Shown here piece after piece: positions 45,486 to 55,773 of a DNA stretch of 64,000 nucleotides. The stretch covers positions 248,001 through 312,000 of the forward strand of contig NZ_CAJHAJ010000004.1 of the NCBI RefSeq assembly GCF_904846345.1. The letters run 5' to 3'. The position numbers were made by a program, and so were the translations under genes. Origin of the DNA: Psychrobacter maritimus. GTDB taxonomy: Bacteria; Pseudomonadota; Gammaproteobacteria; Pseudomonadales; Moraxellaceae. Under the pieces are notes generated by a model, which had not been told where the DNA came from, made no database searches, and was given only the letters and a program-made list of their open reading frames with translations. Position 1 is the first letter of the stretch. Every line of letters begins with the position of its first letter.

Positions 45486-45905
45486 AGTTAATTCCAAATT
45501 GATCAAATAAAAAAGTTACAGAATCGAAAGCTAAGACGCTAATATTTACAAAAAGTAATACCTATATTACACGCGCTTATTATCTATAAAGTTCTCTTAC
45601 TTATAAACCACTTTAACCTAATGTTTATTCATTATAAGCTGAGCAGCTTTCATGATAGATGGTTATTTATGCACTTAAATGACTTAATTTAATAAAATTA
45701 ACTATAGTGGGTGTATTCCTAAATTATATAGGTAGAGCGGCGATAAGAAGTGAATGCCTAAATATGAGAAGTTAAAATAAATTGCCTAATAGAGACTGCG
45801 ATAAAAACACGCAATCAAAAGCATTACCGTCATAAATAATTGCTATCATAGGGCAGATTTTATCTATTTTTCTGTTGTGCCATTCATCAAGCTAAGAGGT
45901 TTGTT
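45486..45905. other. Divergent promoter region between the receptor and the MscS-like channel
   Basis: About 420 bp, AT-rich, no gene. It contains the 6-4-6 inverted repeat at 45555-45570 as a possible operator for the receptor. No Fur box or cobalamin riboswitch pattern was recognised. Confidence 0.5.
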
Positions 45906-47909
45906 TTGTCTATTCAGCGTTATCTGAGTGCTCGTACCGCGCCATCTCCATCCGTTTCATTTCCCAAAACGCTGCTTATGATGATGGCGTTTATGTTTGC
46001 GATGATATTAAGTTTACTCTTGCCGCATAGTGCGACTGCCGCCGAAGCCAACATACTGGGTGTGGGTGGGCAAAGTGAGGAGGCGACCAAAACCTCGATA
46101 CCAGACTCATTTGGACGCGATACGCCACGCCATACTGTTCAAGGGTTTATCGGGGCGTTAGGTGAAAACGACTATCTGCTGGCAAGTAATTATTTAAATT
46201 TGTCCAAATCTGATAATCCAACCACCATTGTGCGCCAGTTTAAGCAAGCGCTCGACGCCGGTGGGCGTTTTCAGCCTGACTTACAGATTAATAATACCCC
46301 TGAGGGCAATTTAACCGATCAGCTACCACCTAGCCAAGAAAGCGTGGGTGTCATTAATGTTGGCGATAAAAGCGTGCCGCTGCTGCTCGAAAGGGTTGTG
46401 TCTAAGGAAGGGGAGCAGTATTGGCAGTTTTCGAGTGACACGCTTGATGCCGTACCAGAGGTGATAGAGAACTATGAGCCGACGTTGGTTTCTCGCTATA
46501 CCATTGATTCATTAGAAGGCAAAAAGCTGTTTGGTTACCAAATGGCGGATTTATTTGCTGCCCTCACCATGATTGTCAGTAGCTTTATACTGACTTATAT
46601 CTTGGTTTGGCTGCTCTATCACTTATTAAAACTGTCTTATCCGCGTATTCGTGGCGAGGCATTACCCTTACCTGATAATGTGATATTGCCACTGGCAGTA
46701 GTGGTTATGGCGCTGATATTGTCTGAGGTGATGGTTTATGCGGGTGTCTCAGTGACCCTGCGCGAGCCGGTCAATCGCTTTACTGATATTGCTTCTTGGG
46801 TAGCGACCACTTGGTTGTTATTACGCGTCATTGATTCGATATTTACCCGCGCGGTCAATTTAAGCTATAAGAAAAACTATACCGAACGTGTTTCTATCTT
46901 GGGGCTGCTGCGTAAAGTGGTCAAAGCCCTATTATTGATATTTGCCGTTATCGTCATCTTTGGTAATTTGGGCTTTGACTTGACCACAGGTATTGCGGCA
47001 TTGGGGGTCGGTGGTTTGGCCTTAGCCCTTGGTGCGCAAAAGACGATTGAAAACTTGGTTGGTAGTGTCGTAGTGGTAGCGGATTCGCCCGTGCGTATCG
47101 GTGATTATTGTAAATTTGGTACCTATGAAGGCACGGTTGTCGATATTGGTATTCGTTCATCACGGGTACGTACCTTGTCGCGCACCATCGTCACTGTGCC
47201 AAACGGTGATTTTTCATCGATGCAAATTGAAAACTTTACCTCGCGTGATATGTTCCGTTTTTTGCACCAGTTATATCTTAAGCGTACCGCTGATATTGAG
47301 GTGGTATTTAAAATGGTCAAAGACTTGGATGCGTTTTTAGATGAGCACTATCTAACCAACCAAGAATGGAATCAGGTCAATATCTTAGAGCTGCGCCAAG
47401 ATTGCTACGTCATCCAATTACAGGCTTACGTCAATGCCAATGGGATTACCGAGTTTTATGACAAACAAAACGTGTTATTTGTCGATATCTTAAACCAAGT
47501 AGCAAAATACAAGGTCGAGCATGCCTTGCCAACCCAGCAGCTGATTGTCAATCAAGCTGAGCTTGAGCATCAAATGTTAAATGATATCGAGGATAATGGT
47601 AGTGAAGCGGTAGAAGATAATTTAAGCAATGATGAGAATAAGACTGAGGTTAATCATGACGTCAATCATGACGTTAATGACATCAGCAACAGTGATGATA
47701 TAGACGGTGAGCAGAATGGGGTTGATTTAAGCAAAGAGGCGGACAAAACCAAGGATAATAAAGCAGCTGAAATCGAAGCAAACAAAGAAGCCAAGCATAA
47801 AAAAATTAACTTAGATAAAGAGCGTCAACAAAAAAGAAAGGCATTGGTAAAAAATAAATTTAAGCGTGCCAAAAGAAAATTTGGTTTTTCTATTTGGAAT
47901 CAGCCTTAG
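45906..47909 (+). CDS. Mechanosensitive channel, MscS family (extended)
   Basis: A 667-residue inner-membrane protein with a signal peptide (cleaved near SATAAEA), a periplasmic domain to ~210, four to five membrane helices, and the MscS pore and beta domain: FDLTTGIAALGVGGLALALGAQKTIENLVGSVVVVADSP in outline with key GLALALGAQ and the RIGDYCKFG ... TVVDIGIRSSRVRT. The cytosolic tail from ~560 is highly charged, first acidic, then Lys-rich, and ends with GFSIWNQP. TTG 45906 is the start with GAGG eight bases upstream. It probably acts as a pressure valve; its periplasmic domain may sense or partner. Confidence 0.92.
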   Translation: MSIQRYLSARTAPSPSVSFPKTLLMMMAFMFAMILSLLLPHSATAAEANILGVGGQSEEATKTSIPDSFGRDTPRHTVQGFIGALGENDYLLASNYLNLSKSDNPTTIVRQFKQALDAGGRFQPDLQINNTPEGNLTDQLPPSQESVGVINVGDKSVPLLLERVVSKEGEQYWQFSSDTLDAVPEVIENYEPTLVSRYTIDSLEGKKLFGYQMADLFAALTMIVSSFILTYILVWLLYHLLKLSYPRIRGEALPLPDNVILPLAVVVMALILSEVMVYAGVSVTLREPVNRFTDIASWVATTWLLLRVIDSIFTRAVNLSYKKNYTERVSILGLLRKVVKALLLIFAVIVIFGNLGFDLTTGIAALGVGGLALALGAQKTIENLVGSVVVVADSPVRIGDYCKFGTYEGTVVDIGIRSSRVRTLSRTIVTVPNGDFSSMQIENFTSRDMFRFLHQLYLKRTADIEVVFKMVKDLDAFLDEHYLTNQEWNQVNILELRQDCYVIQLQAYVNANGITEFYDKQNVLFVDILNQVAKYKVEHALPTQQLIVNQAELEHQMLNDIEDNGSEAVEDNLSNDENKTEVNHDVNHDVNDISNSDDIDGEQNGVDLSKEADKTKDNKAAEIEANKEAKHKKINLDKERQQKRKALVKNKFKRAKRKFGFSIWNQP

Positions 47910-48027
47910 GGTGTCATGTGATAGTTTTGCTTAATAACTTACGCCACGTTTTGTTCGTTAGAGAGCTATTTAGTTAGATGGCTATTCAGTTAGATAGTTA
48001 TAAAGGCATAGCTTATAAAAGTGCCGC

Positions 48028-48660
48028 TTATAAAGGGATGGCATTTTTTTGACGTAAAAAACCATAGTACTCCCACAATAATAAGCTGGCAGCGCTACGA
48101 TGCGGTGACCAATCGTGAGTGAGGTTTTTTAATTGTTTCGGCGTTGGGCGTTCTGCTAACCCTAACAAGTCCATCGCCGCCACTTTAATCGCTAAATCAT
48201 CGACTGCCAGCACATCGGCTCGTTTTAATGAAAACAGCAGGTACATCTCAGCCGTCCAGCGCCCAATACCGATAACGGCGGTCAAGGTTTTGATAACTTC
48301 GTCATCGGGCAGGGCTTCTAAGGCAGCAAAATCTATGTTGTGCTCGACTAAAGAGCGCGTATAACGAATTTTTTGCTTGGATAGCCCCTGTGCTCGTAAG
48401 TCCTCATCTGTCGCTGCACGAATCGCTGTCGGTGTCGTCAATCCTGTATCTACCAAGCGTTGCCAAATACTAGCCGCCGCTGCTACAGACAGCTGTTGCC
48501 CAACCATCGCTCTCATTATCTGTGTAAAGCCGCCAGCATTATGGCGTAAATCAGGCACGCCAACTTGCTTATAAATAGGCGCAAATCTTGGTTCGATAGC
48601 AATCAAAGCGCTGATATGCGCTTTTAATTCTTTAATATTTTCAATGGTTTGTATGGTCAT
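48028..48660 (-). CDS. DNA-3-methyladenine glycosylase, AlkA/HhH-GPD type
   Basis: Base-excision repair enzyme that removes alkylated purines. The helix-hairpin-helix reads LTAVIGIGRWTAEMYLL, followed by the catalytic Asp in ADVLAVDDLAIK; MRAMVGQQLS marks the substrate pocket. At 210 residues it lacks the AlkA N-terminal beta domain, like the short AlkA-type proteins. ogt earlier in the window serves a related repair role but is not linked. Isolated minus-strand gene. Confidence 0.92.
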   Translation of the reverse strand: MTIQTIENIKELKAHISALIAIEPRFAPIYKQVGVPDLRHNAGGFTQIMRAMVGQQLSVAAAASIWQRLVDTGLTTPTAIRAATDEDLRAQGLSKQKIRYTRSLVEHNIDFAALEALPDDEVIKTLTAVIGIGRWTAEMYLLFSLKRADVLAVDDLAIKVAAMDLLGLAERPTPKQLKNLTHDWSPHRSAASLLLWEYYGFLRQKNAIPL

Positions 48661-48764
48661 AGTAATTCTGATTTCACTGTTTTTTAAACGGAAAAATACA
48701 GATATAAAAATAATGGCGTATATAGTTAAAGCTTATGATTAAAAAATTTTACGATTTTCTTTAT

Positions 48765-48796
48765 AAAAAAGGACTGCCAATTGCAGTCCTTTTTAT
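48765..48796 (-). terminator. Terminator of the Smr-domain gene
   Basis: AAAAAAGGACTGC pairs with GCAGTCCTTTTT around CAATT. It lies ~26 bp past the stop at 48822. Confidence 0.9.
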
Positions 48797-48821
48797 TTTG
48801 ATACTAAGCTAAAACTAAAAA

Positions 48822-49553
48822 CTACTCGCCATCATTTTTAGGCTTTTTAAGTAAGACTAATACTGCGCCATTACCGCCATCTTTAGGCGGGGCAGAGCAA
48901 AATGCCAATACTTCTGGTAATTGACGCAACCAACCATTAACGCACGTTTTCAAAATCGCTTCAGAACCTTTACCATGGACAATTTTTACCATGGTTTCAT
49001 TGTTTTGCTTGGCTTGGCTTAGTAGTTGGGTCATTGCCACGCGTGCTTCTTCGATGGTGCAGCCATGAATATCTACCGCATCATACCAACGTAGCTTACC
49101 TTTTTTGAGTTGATCAAAGATTTTGTTTTGCAAGGTTGGCTGCTTATAAGATAAGTACGCTTCAGCAGCGACCGGATTGAGTAATGCTTGCATATCTGAC
49201 AAGCCTGCACCCAAATCACTTGCTTCACTACCTTGAGCTGCGGCACGTTTGGATAACGTTGCGGCGTCAAGTTTGCCAGCTTTTGAGGCATTGGCAGGCG
49301 AGCGCACATTTTTATCTTCTAATTGATTGACGCCATGCATCGCTTGCATAAATAGCACTTTATCGTCGTCGATATGTTCGCTATCTAATTGCTTGACCGT
49401 TTTTTTAACTTGCTTTTGGGTCAACAGTGACACAGGTTCGGTTGGCTTTTCACTGTCGCCATCCGCTGAGTTGGTATCGCGACCTTTACTCAGTTGCCCT
49501 TTGAGCTCTTTTAGTTGGTCTTGCATTTCTTTTGAAAACAGAGAGTTTGACAT
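48822..49553 (-). CDS. Smr domain protein (SmrA-like)
   Basis: A 243-residue protein. The C-terminal Smr domain has DIHGCTIEEARVAM, VKIVHGKGSEAIL and the closing APPKDGGNGAVLVLLK; the conserved DxHG and HGxG motifs are those of Smr nicking endonucleases related to the end of MutS2. The N-terminal half is charged and helical without a known domain. Relatives may act on DNA or on RNA of stalled ribosomes. Which one applies here is not determined. It lies upstream of alkA-like and downstream of trpC on the same strand. Confidence 0.9.
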   Translation of the reverse strand: MSNSLFSKEMQDQLKELKGQLSKGRDTNSADGDSEKPTEPVSLLTQKQVKKTVKQLDSEHIDDDKVLFMQAMHGVNQLEDKNVRSPANASKAGKLDAATLSKRAAAQGSEASDLGAGLSDMQALLNPVAAEAYLSYKQPTLQNKIFDQLKKGKLRWYDAVDIHGCTIEEARVAMTQLLSQAKQNNETMVKIVHGKGSEAILKTCVNGWLRQLPEVLAFCSAPPKDGGNGAVLVLLKKPKNDGE

Positions 49554-49631
49554 AATAGTTAACGTATCGTTGGTGAGTGAATGAGTGGCTTAATGGTTTA
49601 TATAGTACATAAAAAATCGATTTAGCTTACT

Positions 49632-50513
49632 TTACGCCTGTGCTGCAACGCTCGCAAGTAAGGATTGTAACGCTTGTCCTGGATGCTCGGTTTTCATAAA
49701 TTGTTCACCGATTAAAAAGTGCTGAATATCGTTATTGAGCATCAAACGAATATCGTCGCTGCTATGGATACCGCTTTCGGTGACAATCAGTGGCGACGTC
49801 TTTGGTAACAGCATGCCGCTATCAATGTCAGCTGCTAAGGCTTCGATTAATATATTTTTTAGCTCAAGCGTCGTTTGTAAGTCTACATCAAAGGTATTTA
49901 AGTCACGATTATTAATGCCATAGATGTTATGCGCTGAGCGTGGCAGCTGTAATGCGCGCTCAAGCTCAGCCTTGGTATGTACTTCAATCAATACATCCAT
50001 ACCAAGCTCGATGCTTAGCGCGTGCAGTTCTTGCACTTGGGTATCGTCAAGACAGGCCATAATTAACAAGATGCAATCGGCACCCATCAAGTAAGATTGG
50101 TAAATCTGATATACATCCACCATAAAATCTTTGCGCAATATCGGTAAGCTGCAAGATTCGTGTGCTTGGATTAAGTAGCTATCGTCACCTTGGAAATAAT
50201 CACGGTCGGTTAATACCGACAGGCAGCTGGCACCGGCTTGCTCATATTGCTTAGCAAACAGCGCGGGCTCAAAGCTATGATTGATAATACCTTTAGATGG
50301 CGAGGCTTTTTTAATCTCAGCAATGATACCAATATCAGCGCTGCGTAAAGCATTGGCAAAACCGCGACGGGGCTGTGTATCAGCAGCAACTTGTGCTTTT
50401 AATGCCTCAAGCGATACTGCTGCACGAGCAGCGACAACTTCCTCATGTTTGGTGGCGACGATACGCTGCAACACTGAAGGAATAGCGGTGTCTGATTTTG
50501 GATTGGCGGTCAT
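49632..50513 (-). CDS. trpC: Indole-3-glycerol-phosphate synthase
   Basis: Ring-closing step of tryptophan synthesis. Barrel motifs are IIAEIKKASPSKGII, SVLTDRDYFQGDDSYL, LRKDFMVDVYQIYQS, GINNRDLNTF and VTESGIHSSDDI. At 293 residues it is a stand-alone TrpC with no TrpF fusion. It is third in trpG-trpD-trpC, 130 bp after trpD. trpE, trpF, trpB and trpA are not in the window, as in related genera where the pathway is split over several loci. Confidence 0.97.
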   Translation of the reverse strand: MTANPKSDTAIPSVLQRIVATKHEEVVAARAAVSLEALKAQVAADTQPRRGFANALRSADIGIIAEIKKASPSKGIINHSFEPALFAKQYEQAGASCLSVLTDRDYFQGDDSYLIQAHESCSLPILRKDFMVDVYQIYQSYLMGADCILLIMACLDDTQVQELHALSIELGMDVLIEVHTKAELERALQLPRSAHNIYGINNRDLNTFDVDLQTTLELKNILIEALAADIDSGMLLPKTSPLIVTESGIHSSDDIRLMLNNDIQHFLIGEQFMKTEHPGQALQSLLASVAAQA

Positions 50514-50643
50514 GGCTATATTCCGTTATTTGGTAAAAAAATTAGGGAAACAATTAGGCTAATAAATTAAGGCTGCATAAATAGTTGCGATTAACAGGGT
50601 TATGAGTAACGTACTTTTTTATTAATTCTAAGCATTTAGCTTA

Positions 50644-51816
50644 TTAAACTTGGTCAGCTAATTGCTGTGTATATTTGGCTAGGTCATCAAGCTTAATCAA
50701 AGCGTCACCATTTTGAATGATTTTTTGTGCGCGGCTCACGCCATTCGGATAGTTGCTGGCAAGTCCTGCGGTATATATCGCGGCACCGGCATTTAAGGCA
50801 ATCATATCACGAGCCTTTAGGACAGCGCGGTCGGTAGTATCTGCACCTGATAAAGCGGCACGAATCAGCTCAAGACTTTGTGCTGGAGAATCTACATCAA
50901 GGCCAATTAAGGTTTGTGATTCGACGCCGGCATCTTCTGGCATCATCTCATAAACAGATATTTCACCATCTTTTAACTCAGCCACCGTGGTCGAGGTCGC
51001 GAGACTGATTTCATCCAGACCATCTTTTGCACCGACCACCATCACATGGCGCGCGCCCAAGTTTTTCATCACTTTTGCTAAAGGCTCACATAACTGCGCG
51101 GTAAAGACGCCGATGACGAGATTTGGCGTGCCAGCAGGGTTGGTCAGTGGACCTAAGATATTAAAAATCGTCCGCGCTTTTAGCTCACGGCGTACCGGAT
51201 TGGCGTAGCGCATCGCACTATGATGATTGGGCGCAAATAAGAAACCAATGCCTTGATTTTCAATACATTGCTGCGCTTGTTCGGGGGTCAGCGTAAGGCT
51301 AATACCCGCTTGTTCAAGTAAGTCTGAGCTACCAGATTTGGTCGAAACGCCGCGGTTACCATGCTTAGCGACTTGCGCCCCCGCTGCGGCTGCTACCAAG
51401 GCTGCGGCTGTTGACACGTTAAATAAGTTAGCCCCATCGCCACCTGTACCGACGATATCGACCATATAACGACAGTCTTTTGGGCTGATATTGGCGGCTA
51501 AAGCACGCATGGCGCTTGCTGACGCTGTAATCTCGTCAATTGACTCACCTTTCATACGTAAACCAGTCAAAATCGCGCCCATCATAGCATCGCTACATCT
51601 GCCTTGCATGATGATGAGCATGACTTGATACATCTCATCAAAGGTCAGATCAATATGCTGAAAAATTCTGCCTAAAGCGGTGGTCAGGAGTTTATGAATA
51701 TTCTCATCTGAGAGCTGATTGATGTCTTCAACCCCTTGCTGGGTTTGGTTAATTTGATTGCTCTTATTAATTTGTTCCATCATTGATTTTTCATCCTGCA
51801 TAGCGGCAGAGGTCAT
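50644..51816 (-). CDS. trpD: Anthranilate phosphoribosyltransferase
   Basis: Second step of tryptophan synthesis: adds phosphoribose to anthranilate. Motifs are DIVGTGGDGANLFNVST, VAKHGNRGVSTKSGSSDLLE and LGPLTNPAG. The enzyme core is normal, but the N-terminus carries ~40 extra Gln/Asn-rich residues (390 in total, against about 345 usual). Internal ATG codons exist near 51780, so a later start is possible. It lies 82 bp after trpG. Confidence 0.96.
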   Translation of the reverse strand: MTSAAMQDEKSMMEQINKSNQINQTQQGVEDINQLSDENIHKLLTTALGRIFQHIDLTFDEMYQVMLIIMQGRCSDAMMGAILTGLRMKGESIDEITASASAMRALAANISPKDCRYMVDIVGTGGDGANLFNVSTAAALVAAAAGAQVAKHGNRGVSTKSGSSDLLEQAGISLTLTPEQAQQCIENQGIGFLFAPNHHSAMRYANPVRRELKARTIFNILGPLTNPAGTPNLVIGVFTAQLCEPLAKVMKNLGARHVMVVGAKDGLDEISLATSTTVAELKDGEISVYEMMPEDAGVESQTLIGLDVDSPAQSLELIRAALSGADTTDRAVLKARDMIALNAGAAIYTAGLASNYPNGVSRAQKIIQNGDALIKLDDLAKYTQQLADQV

Positions 51817-51898
51817 AATATTCTCACTTATTATTATCTTTTATAGTTGTCGTTTAAATACATTCATTGGGTTAAATAGAGTTTTTCTCTTAAAACAG

Positions 51899-52522
51899 CT
51901 AGCCTACTTGCGGTAGCTCATCTGACGACATTACGGCTAGATTGTGCGTTTGTAAAAAGTTATTCAGCAGCTGATAACCGGCTTCACTCAAAATCGACTC
52001 AGGATGAAACTGAACGCCCTCAATTGCAAACTCGCGGTGGCGAATGCCCATGATTTCCTCAATATCGCCATTAGCATTTTGAGTCCAAGCGCTAACCTCA
52101 AAGCATTCTGGTAAGCTTGCTTGCTCAATCACCAGCGAGTGATAACGGGTAAACTTTGCTGGATTGGGCAAGTTGACAAACGCCCCTTGTGCATTATGAT
52201 AAATAGCCGATAAACGCCCGTGCATGACCTCGCTTGCTTTGACGATTTTGCCGCCAAACGCTTGGCCAATGGCCTGATGACCCAAGCAAATACCTAATAT
52301 CGGGATAATGCCTTTAAACGTCTCAATGACCTCTAACGAGATACCGGCGCGGTCAGGGTCACAGGGGCCAGGACCAATAACAATGGCATCTGGCGCAAGT
52401 GCTTTAATCTCATCAATACTGATGTCATCGTTATGCCAAACCCTGATGTCCTGCTGCAATTCACCGAAGTACTGTACAATATTGTAGGTAAAGCTGTCGT
52501 AATTATCGATCATCAAAATCAT
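51899..52522 (-). CDS. trpG: Anthranilate synthase glutamine amidotransferase subunit
   Basis: Supplies ammonia from glutamine for anthranilate synthase, possibly shared with folate synthesis as in other gammaproteobacteria. The class I amidotransferase triad is visible: Cys79 in [11 protein letters not shown], and His/Glu in VQFHPESIL; the VIGPGPCDP oxyanion strand is also present. At 207 residues it is a stand-alone subunit; TrpE is encoded elsewhere. First gene of trpGDC. No leader-peptide attenuator was recognised upstream. Confidence 0.95.
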   Translation of the reverse strand: MILMIDNYDSFTYNIVQYFGELQQDIRVWHNDDISIDEIKALAPDAIVIGPGPCDPDRAGISLEVIETFKGIIPILGICLGHQAIGQAFGGKIVKASEVMHGRLSAIYHNAQGAFVNLPNPAKFTRYHSLVIEQASLPECFEVSAWTQNANGDIEEIMGIRHREFAIEGVQFHPESILSEAGYQLLNNFLQTHNLAVMSSDELPQVG

Positions 52523-53270
52523 TATGTTTTCAACTTAGAATCTTTAACTTAGTATTTCTAACTTTAGAATCTTAGACGTATTGCTATGCAGGTACTTTAC
52601 GGTTTTATGCTTGGTCATGATAGTGTTTATGCTCATTTATAAAGCGCAGCCATTTTTATAATGCGAAAGGCTTGTTAAGCTTGCCATATTAAACGTCGTT
52701 ATCTTAACACTATTTTGCCATCTATCAAATGTAGCCCAGCCGCCCTCTAATAGATCACGGATGCACTATAAAAGTGCGACAATATTAATAAAGTGCTGTT
52801 TATGCGCTTCTATAGTGCGTTTATCGTTATGTTATACTTTCATGGTTAAGGATTACAAACCACAGTTGCCATGCAAATCATTTTTTAGTATTCCAATATT
52901 TCTTACATAACTATCTGTATTTACTATTAATAATTATGATTTACGGCCTTGTATTATATTAAAATTTTTATAGTGGTACTCAGAATTGGCATAGCAGTTG
53001 CAGCCCTAATCAGTATTAGTAACTAACGTTACGAAACAATGCGCTACGAAGTAATGCAGAGTTATTTATTAATATGCATTTGAACAGTTCAGCATTATGG
53101 GTCAGATGTTGCTAAAATAGCTGCTGCTTGTAGTCGGTTAAGAAAATTACCGTTAAGAGTAAAGAGACATACTGAGTAAATAACGCTGATAACACCGATT
53201 TTCTAGAATCTAATATTTTTAATCCTAAGTTTTAATTTCAGTACCATGATAACCATAAGGGAAACTATCC
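52523..53270 (+). promoter_or_regulatory. glnA control region: sigma-54 promoter and NtrC-like sites
   Basis: About 750 bp with no gene. TGGCAT-N5-TTGCA at 52987-53002 matches the sigma-54 (-24/-12) consensus TGGCAC-N5-TTGCA at 10 of 11 positions. About 180-230 bp upstream are two dyads with NtrC-site geometry: GCAC-N7-GTGC at 52763-52777 and GCGC-N7-GTGC at 52804-52818. The arrangement is that of an NtrC-activated nitrogen-limitation promoter, here reading into glnA with a ~260-nt leader. Further sigma-70 promoters could be present. Confidence 0.75.
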
Positions 53271-54680
53271 ATGTCGAACAAACTACTTGATCTTATCAAA
53301 TCATCCAATGCCAAATGGGTCGATTTTCGTTTCACCGATACGCGCGGCAAAGAGCATCACATGAGCTTCCCAGCGCACAGCGTTGACGAAGAAGTGATGG
53401 AAGATGGCAAAATGTTTGATGGCTCATCGATTGCTGGTTGGAAGGGTATTGAAGCCTCAGATATGATTTTACGTCCTGATCCAGAGACCGCCTTTATCGA
53501 CCCGTTCTTTGATGCGGTTACGGTGGTTGTGACTTGTGATATCATCGAGCCATCAACGCTACAAGGCTATGACCGTGACCCACGCTCTATCGCCCGCCGC
53601 GCTGAAGAATACTTAAAGTCTACCGGTATTGGTGATACGGCTTTTTTTGGTCCTGAGCCTGAGTTCTTTGTATTTGACGAAGTAAAATGGTCGATTAACA
53701 TGTCTGGCGTCAGCCATGAAATCGTTGCTGAAGAAGCGGCTTGGTCAACCAATAAAGACTATGAGTGGGGCAATATGGGGCATCGCCCGCGCGTCAAAGG
53801 TGGCTATGTACCAGTACCACCCGTTGATAGCTCACAAGATATACGTGCAGTGATGTGCGAACGTATCGAAGATATGATTGGTGAAGGTTGTATCGAAGTC
53901 CATCATCATGAAGTTGCCCCTTGTCAGTTAGAGATTGGCGTTGCTTTCAATACGCTCGTTCGTAAAGCGGATGAAGTACAAAAGCTAAAATATGCCGTCC
54001 ATAACGTTGCCCATCAGTTTGGCAAAACCGCAACCTTTATGCCAAAACCAGTGGTCGGTGATAATGGTTCAGGCATGCACGTGCATATTTCTATCTCAAA
54101 AGACGGTGTCAATACCTTCTCAGGTGATGAATATGCGGGCTTGTCAGAAACCGCGCTATACTTTATTGGCGGTGTTATCAAGCATGCGCGTGCCTTGAAT
54201 GCGATTACCAACCCATCGACCAACAGCTATAAGCGCCTTGTGCCTCATTATGAAGCGCCTATCAAGCTTGCGTACTCAGCGTCTAACCGTTCAGCGTCTA
54301 TCCGTATTCCACACGTTAGTAGCCCAAAAGCGGTGCGTGTTGAAGCACGTTTCCCTGACCCAGCAGCCAACCCATACCTAGCGTTTGCGGCGTTGCTCAT
54401 GGCAGGTCTTGATGGTATTCAAAACAAGATGCATCCAGGCGAAGCCGCTGATAAAAACTTATATGACTTACCACCAGAAGAAGAAGCACTCATTCCAACG
54501 GTTGCTGAAAACTTAGAAGTGGCACTACAAGCGTTGAAAGAAGATCACGAGTTCTTATTAAAAGGTGATGTATTCACTAAAGAGATGCTAGAAGCCTATA
54601 TTGCGCTTAAACAAGAAGAAGTACAGCGCGTCAACATTACTGTTCATCCAGTTGAGTTTGACTTGTACTATAGCTGCTAA
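53271..54680 (+). CDS. glnA: Glutamine synthetase, type I
   Basis: Makes glutamine from glutamate and ammonia, the main nitrogen-entry step. Motifs are [25 protein letters not shown], the metal residues in [23 protein letters not shown] and [17 protein letters not shown]. Tyr398 in NLYDLPPEE is the conserved adenylylation site, so activity is likely controlled by GlnE/GlnB as in enterobacteria. At 469 residues it is the standard GSI-beta form. AGGGA precedes the ATG. The sigma-54/NtrC-like region lies upstream and a strong terminator downstream. Confidence 0.98.
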   Translation: MSNKLLDLIKSSNAKWVDFRFTDTRGKEHHMSFPAHSVDEEVMEDGKMFDGSSIAGWKGIEASDMILRPDPETAFIDPFFDAVTVVVTCDIIEPSTLQGYDRDPRSIARRAEEYLKSTGIGDTAFFGPEPEFFVFDEVKWSINMSGVSHEIVAEEAAWSTNKDYEWGNMGHRPRVKGGYVPVPPVDSSQDIRAVMCERIEDMIGEGCIEVHHHEVAPCQLEIGVAFNTLVRKADEVQKLKYAVHNVAHQFGKTATFMPKPVVGDNGSGMHVHISISKDGVNTFSGDEYAGLSETALYFIGGVIKHARALNAITNPSTNSYKRLVPHYEAPIKLAYSASNRSASIRIPHVSSPKAVRVEARFPDPAANPYLAFAALLMAGLDGIQNKMHPGEAADKNLYDLPPEEEALIPTVAENLEVALQALKEDHEFLLKGDVFTKEMLEAYIALKQEEVQRVNITVHPVEFDLYYSC

Positions 54681-54703
54681 ATAGTTATTTAAGCTTTTAA
54701 GCG

Positions 54704-54740
54704 AAAAAAACCAGCTAACGACGGGTTAGCTGGTTTTTTT
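54704..54740 (+). terminator. Terminator of glnA
   Basis: AAAAAAACCAGCTAAC pairs with GTTAGCTGGTTTTTTT around CGACG, a perfect 16-bp stem with T-run. Confidence 0.95.
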
Positions 54741-54787
54741 AATGTCTATGAAATATGGATCGAATCATGTAGATTATGCTTCAATTT

Positions 54788-54956
54788 TATATACATCATG
54801 ACAACTATAGTCAGTTCAAAATAAAAGCGATACGTTATAGCTATGTGCGACTGGTATAAGTTTTCCTTGCTTGCCGTTATCACAGAGGCTACGAAAAATT
54901 TATCCCAGTCGCACTGTATCGACTTTAAAGTAATTCTACTATATATACATCATGAC
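54788..54956. mobile_element. MITE-like element with flanking 15-bp direct repeats
   Basis: Direct repeats TATATACATCATGAC lie at 54788-54802 and 54942-54956. Between them is a ~139-bp segment with nested inverted repeats: the 10-bp GTGCGACTGG (54845-54854) and CCAGTCGCAC (54905-54914) are perfect, and the outer parts (TATAGT...CGATAC) are partly complementary. No coding capacity. Inverted ends plus flanking duplication suggest a non-autonomous mobile element. Confidence 0.55.
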
Positions 54957-54992
54957 TACGATTAACGAGATGAAAAATAAGGTGAAGAATCT

Positions 54993-55619
54993 GTGATGAA
55001 TTATTCTTTATTAACAACCTATTTATTGGCTATTTTATTGTTTTTAGCAACGCCAGGACCGGTGACTATATTGGTGATTAGCGCCAGCGTCAAAAGTGGT
55101 TTTCGCGCAGGACTGGCCACGATTGCTGGAACCAATATTGCGTCACTTATTTTGATAGTGCTGTCTTTTGTGATTATACAAGGGGTGTTTGCCGTCAGTG
55201 AAACCGCAATGTTATGGCTTACATTCTTTGGGACGCTATACCTCTTTTACTTTTCTATCAATATTATTAGAGATAAGATAGACCTTCAAAAAACGCTACA
55301 AGACAGCAGCACACGTGTGAGCAAGAATCATTTTAAAGATGGCTTTTTAATCGGTATCTCTAACCCGAAAGATATTTTATTTTTTATCGCTTTTTTCCCT
55401 ATGTTTTTAGCCATTACCTCTGATCTTTATGTATCTATGATGGCGCTTACGCTAATATGGATAATTTTAGACTATAGTATTTTATCGATTTATGCTTTTA
55501 CCTTCTCGAAAGTCAGTAGTAACCGAACGGCAAATATCATTAGTAAATTATCTGGTATTATCTTATTAATGATTACGATGTATGTTTTTTATGAAACCAG
55601 CAGAAGGTTGTTCTTATAA
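54993..55619 (+). CDS. LysE/RhtB family exporter
   Basis: A 208-residue inner-membrane protein with about six hydrophobic helices. The LysE family mark near the start is present: LATPGPVTILVISASVKSGFRAGLATIAGTN (key parts TPGPVTILV and GFRAGLATIAG), and a later GFLIGISNPKDILFFIAFFPMF. Members export amino acids or homoserine lactones; the substrate is unknown. GTG 54993 has AGGTG at good spacing, with ATG 54996 an alternative. It lies ~40 bp beyond the MITE-like element, so its promoter region has been altered by that insertion. Confidence 0.9.
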   Translation: MMNYSLLTTYLLAILLFLATPGPVTILVISASVKSGFRAGLATIAGTNIASLILIVLSFVIIQGVFAVSETAMLWLTFFGTLYLFYFSINIIRDKIDLQKTLQDSSTRVSKNHFKDGFLIGISNPKDILFFIAFFPMFLAITSDLYVSMMALTLIWIILDYSILSIYAFTFSKVSSNRTANIISKLSGIILLMITMYVFYETSRRLFL

Positions 55620-55773
55620 AACAATATATAGGGTAGAGTAGACATAACATCGATATTTTTACTAAAGTTTAGCGAATAATATACCCTTACGTACGCTACT
55701 ATATGACATATAAAGATACCATGTGATTATAGGTATAACACTTATCAAGACTCAATCATTAGGCCAATTAACT

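Noticed and set aside
45486..45905. Cobalamin riboswitch upstream of the BtuB-like receptor
   Set aside because: No B12-box-like or other conserved core segment could be found on the receptor strand.
46954..47340. Overlapping frames on both strands within the MscS-like gene
   Set aside because: They are shadows of the well-supported channel gene in other frames.
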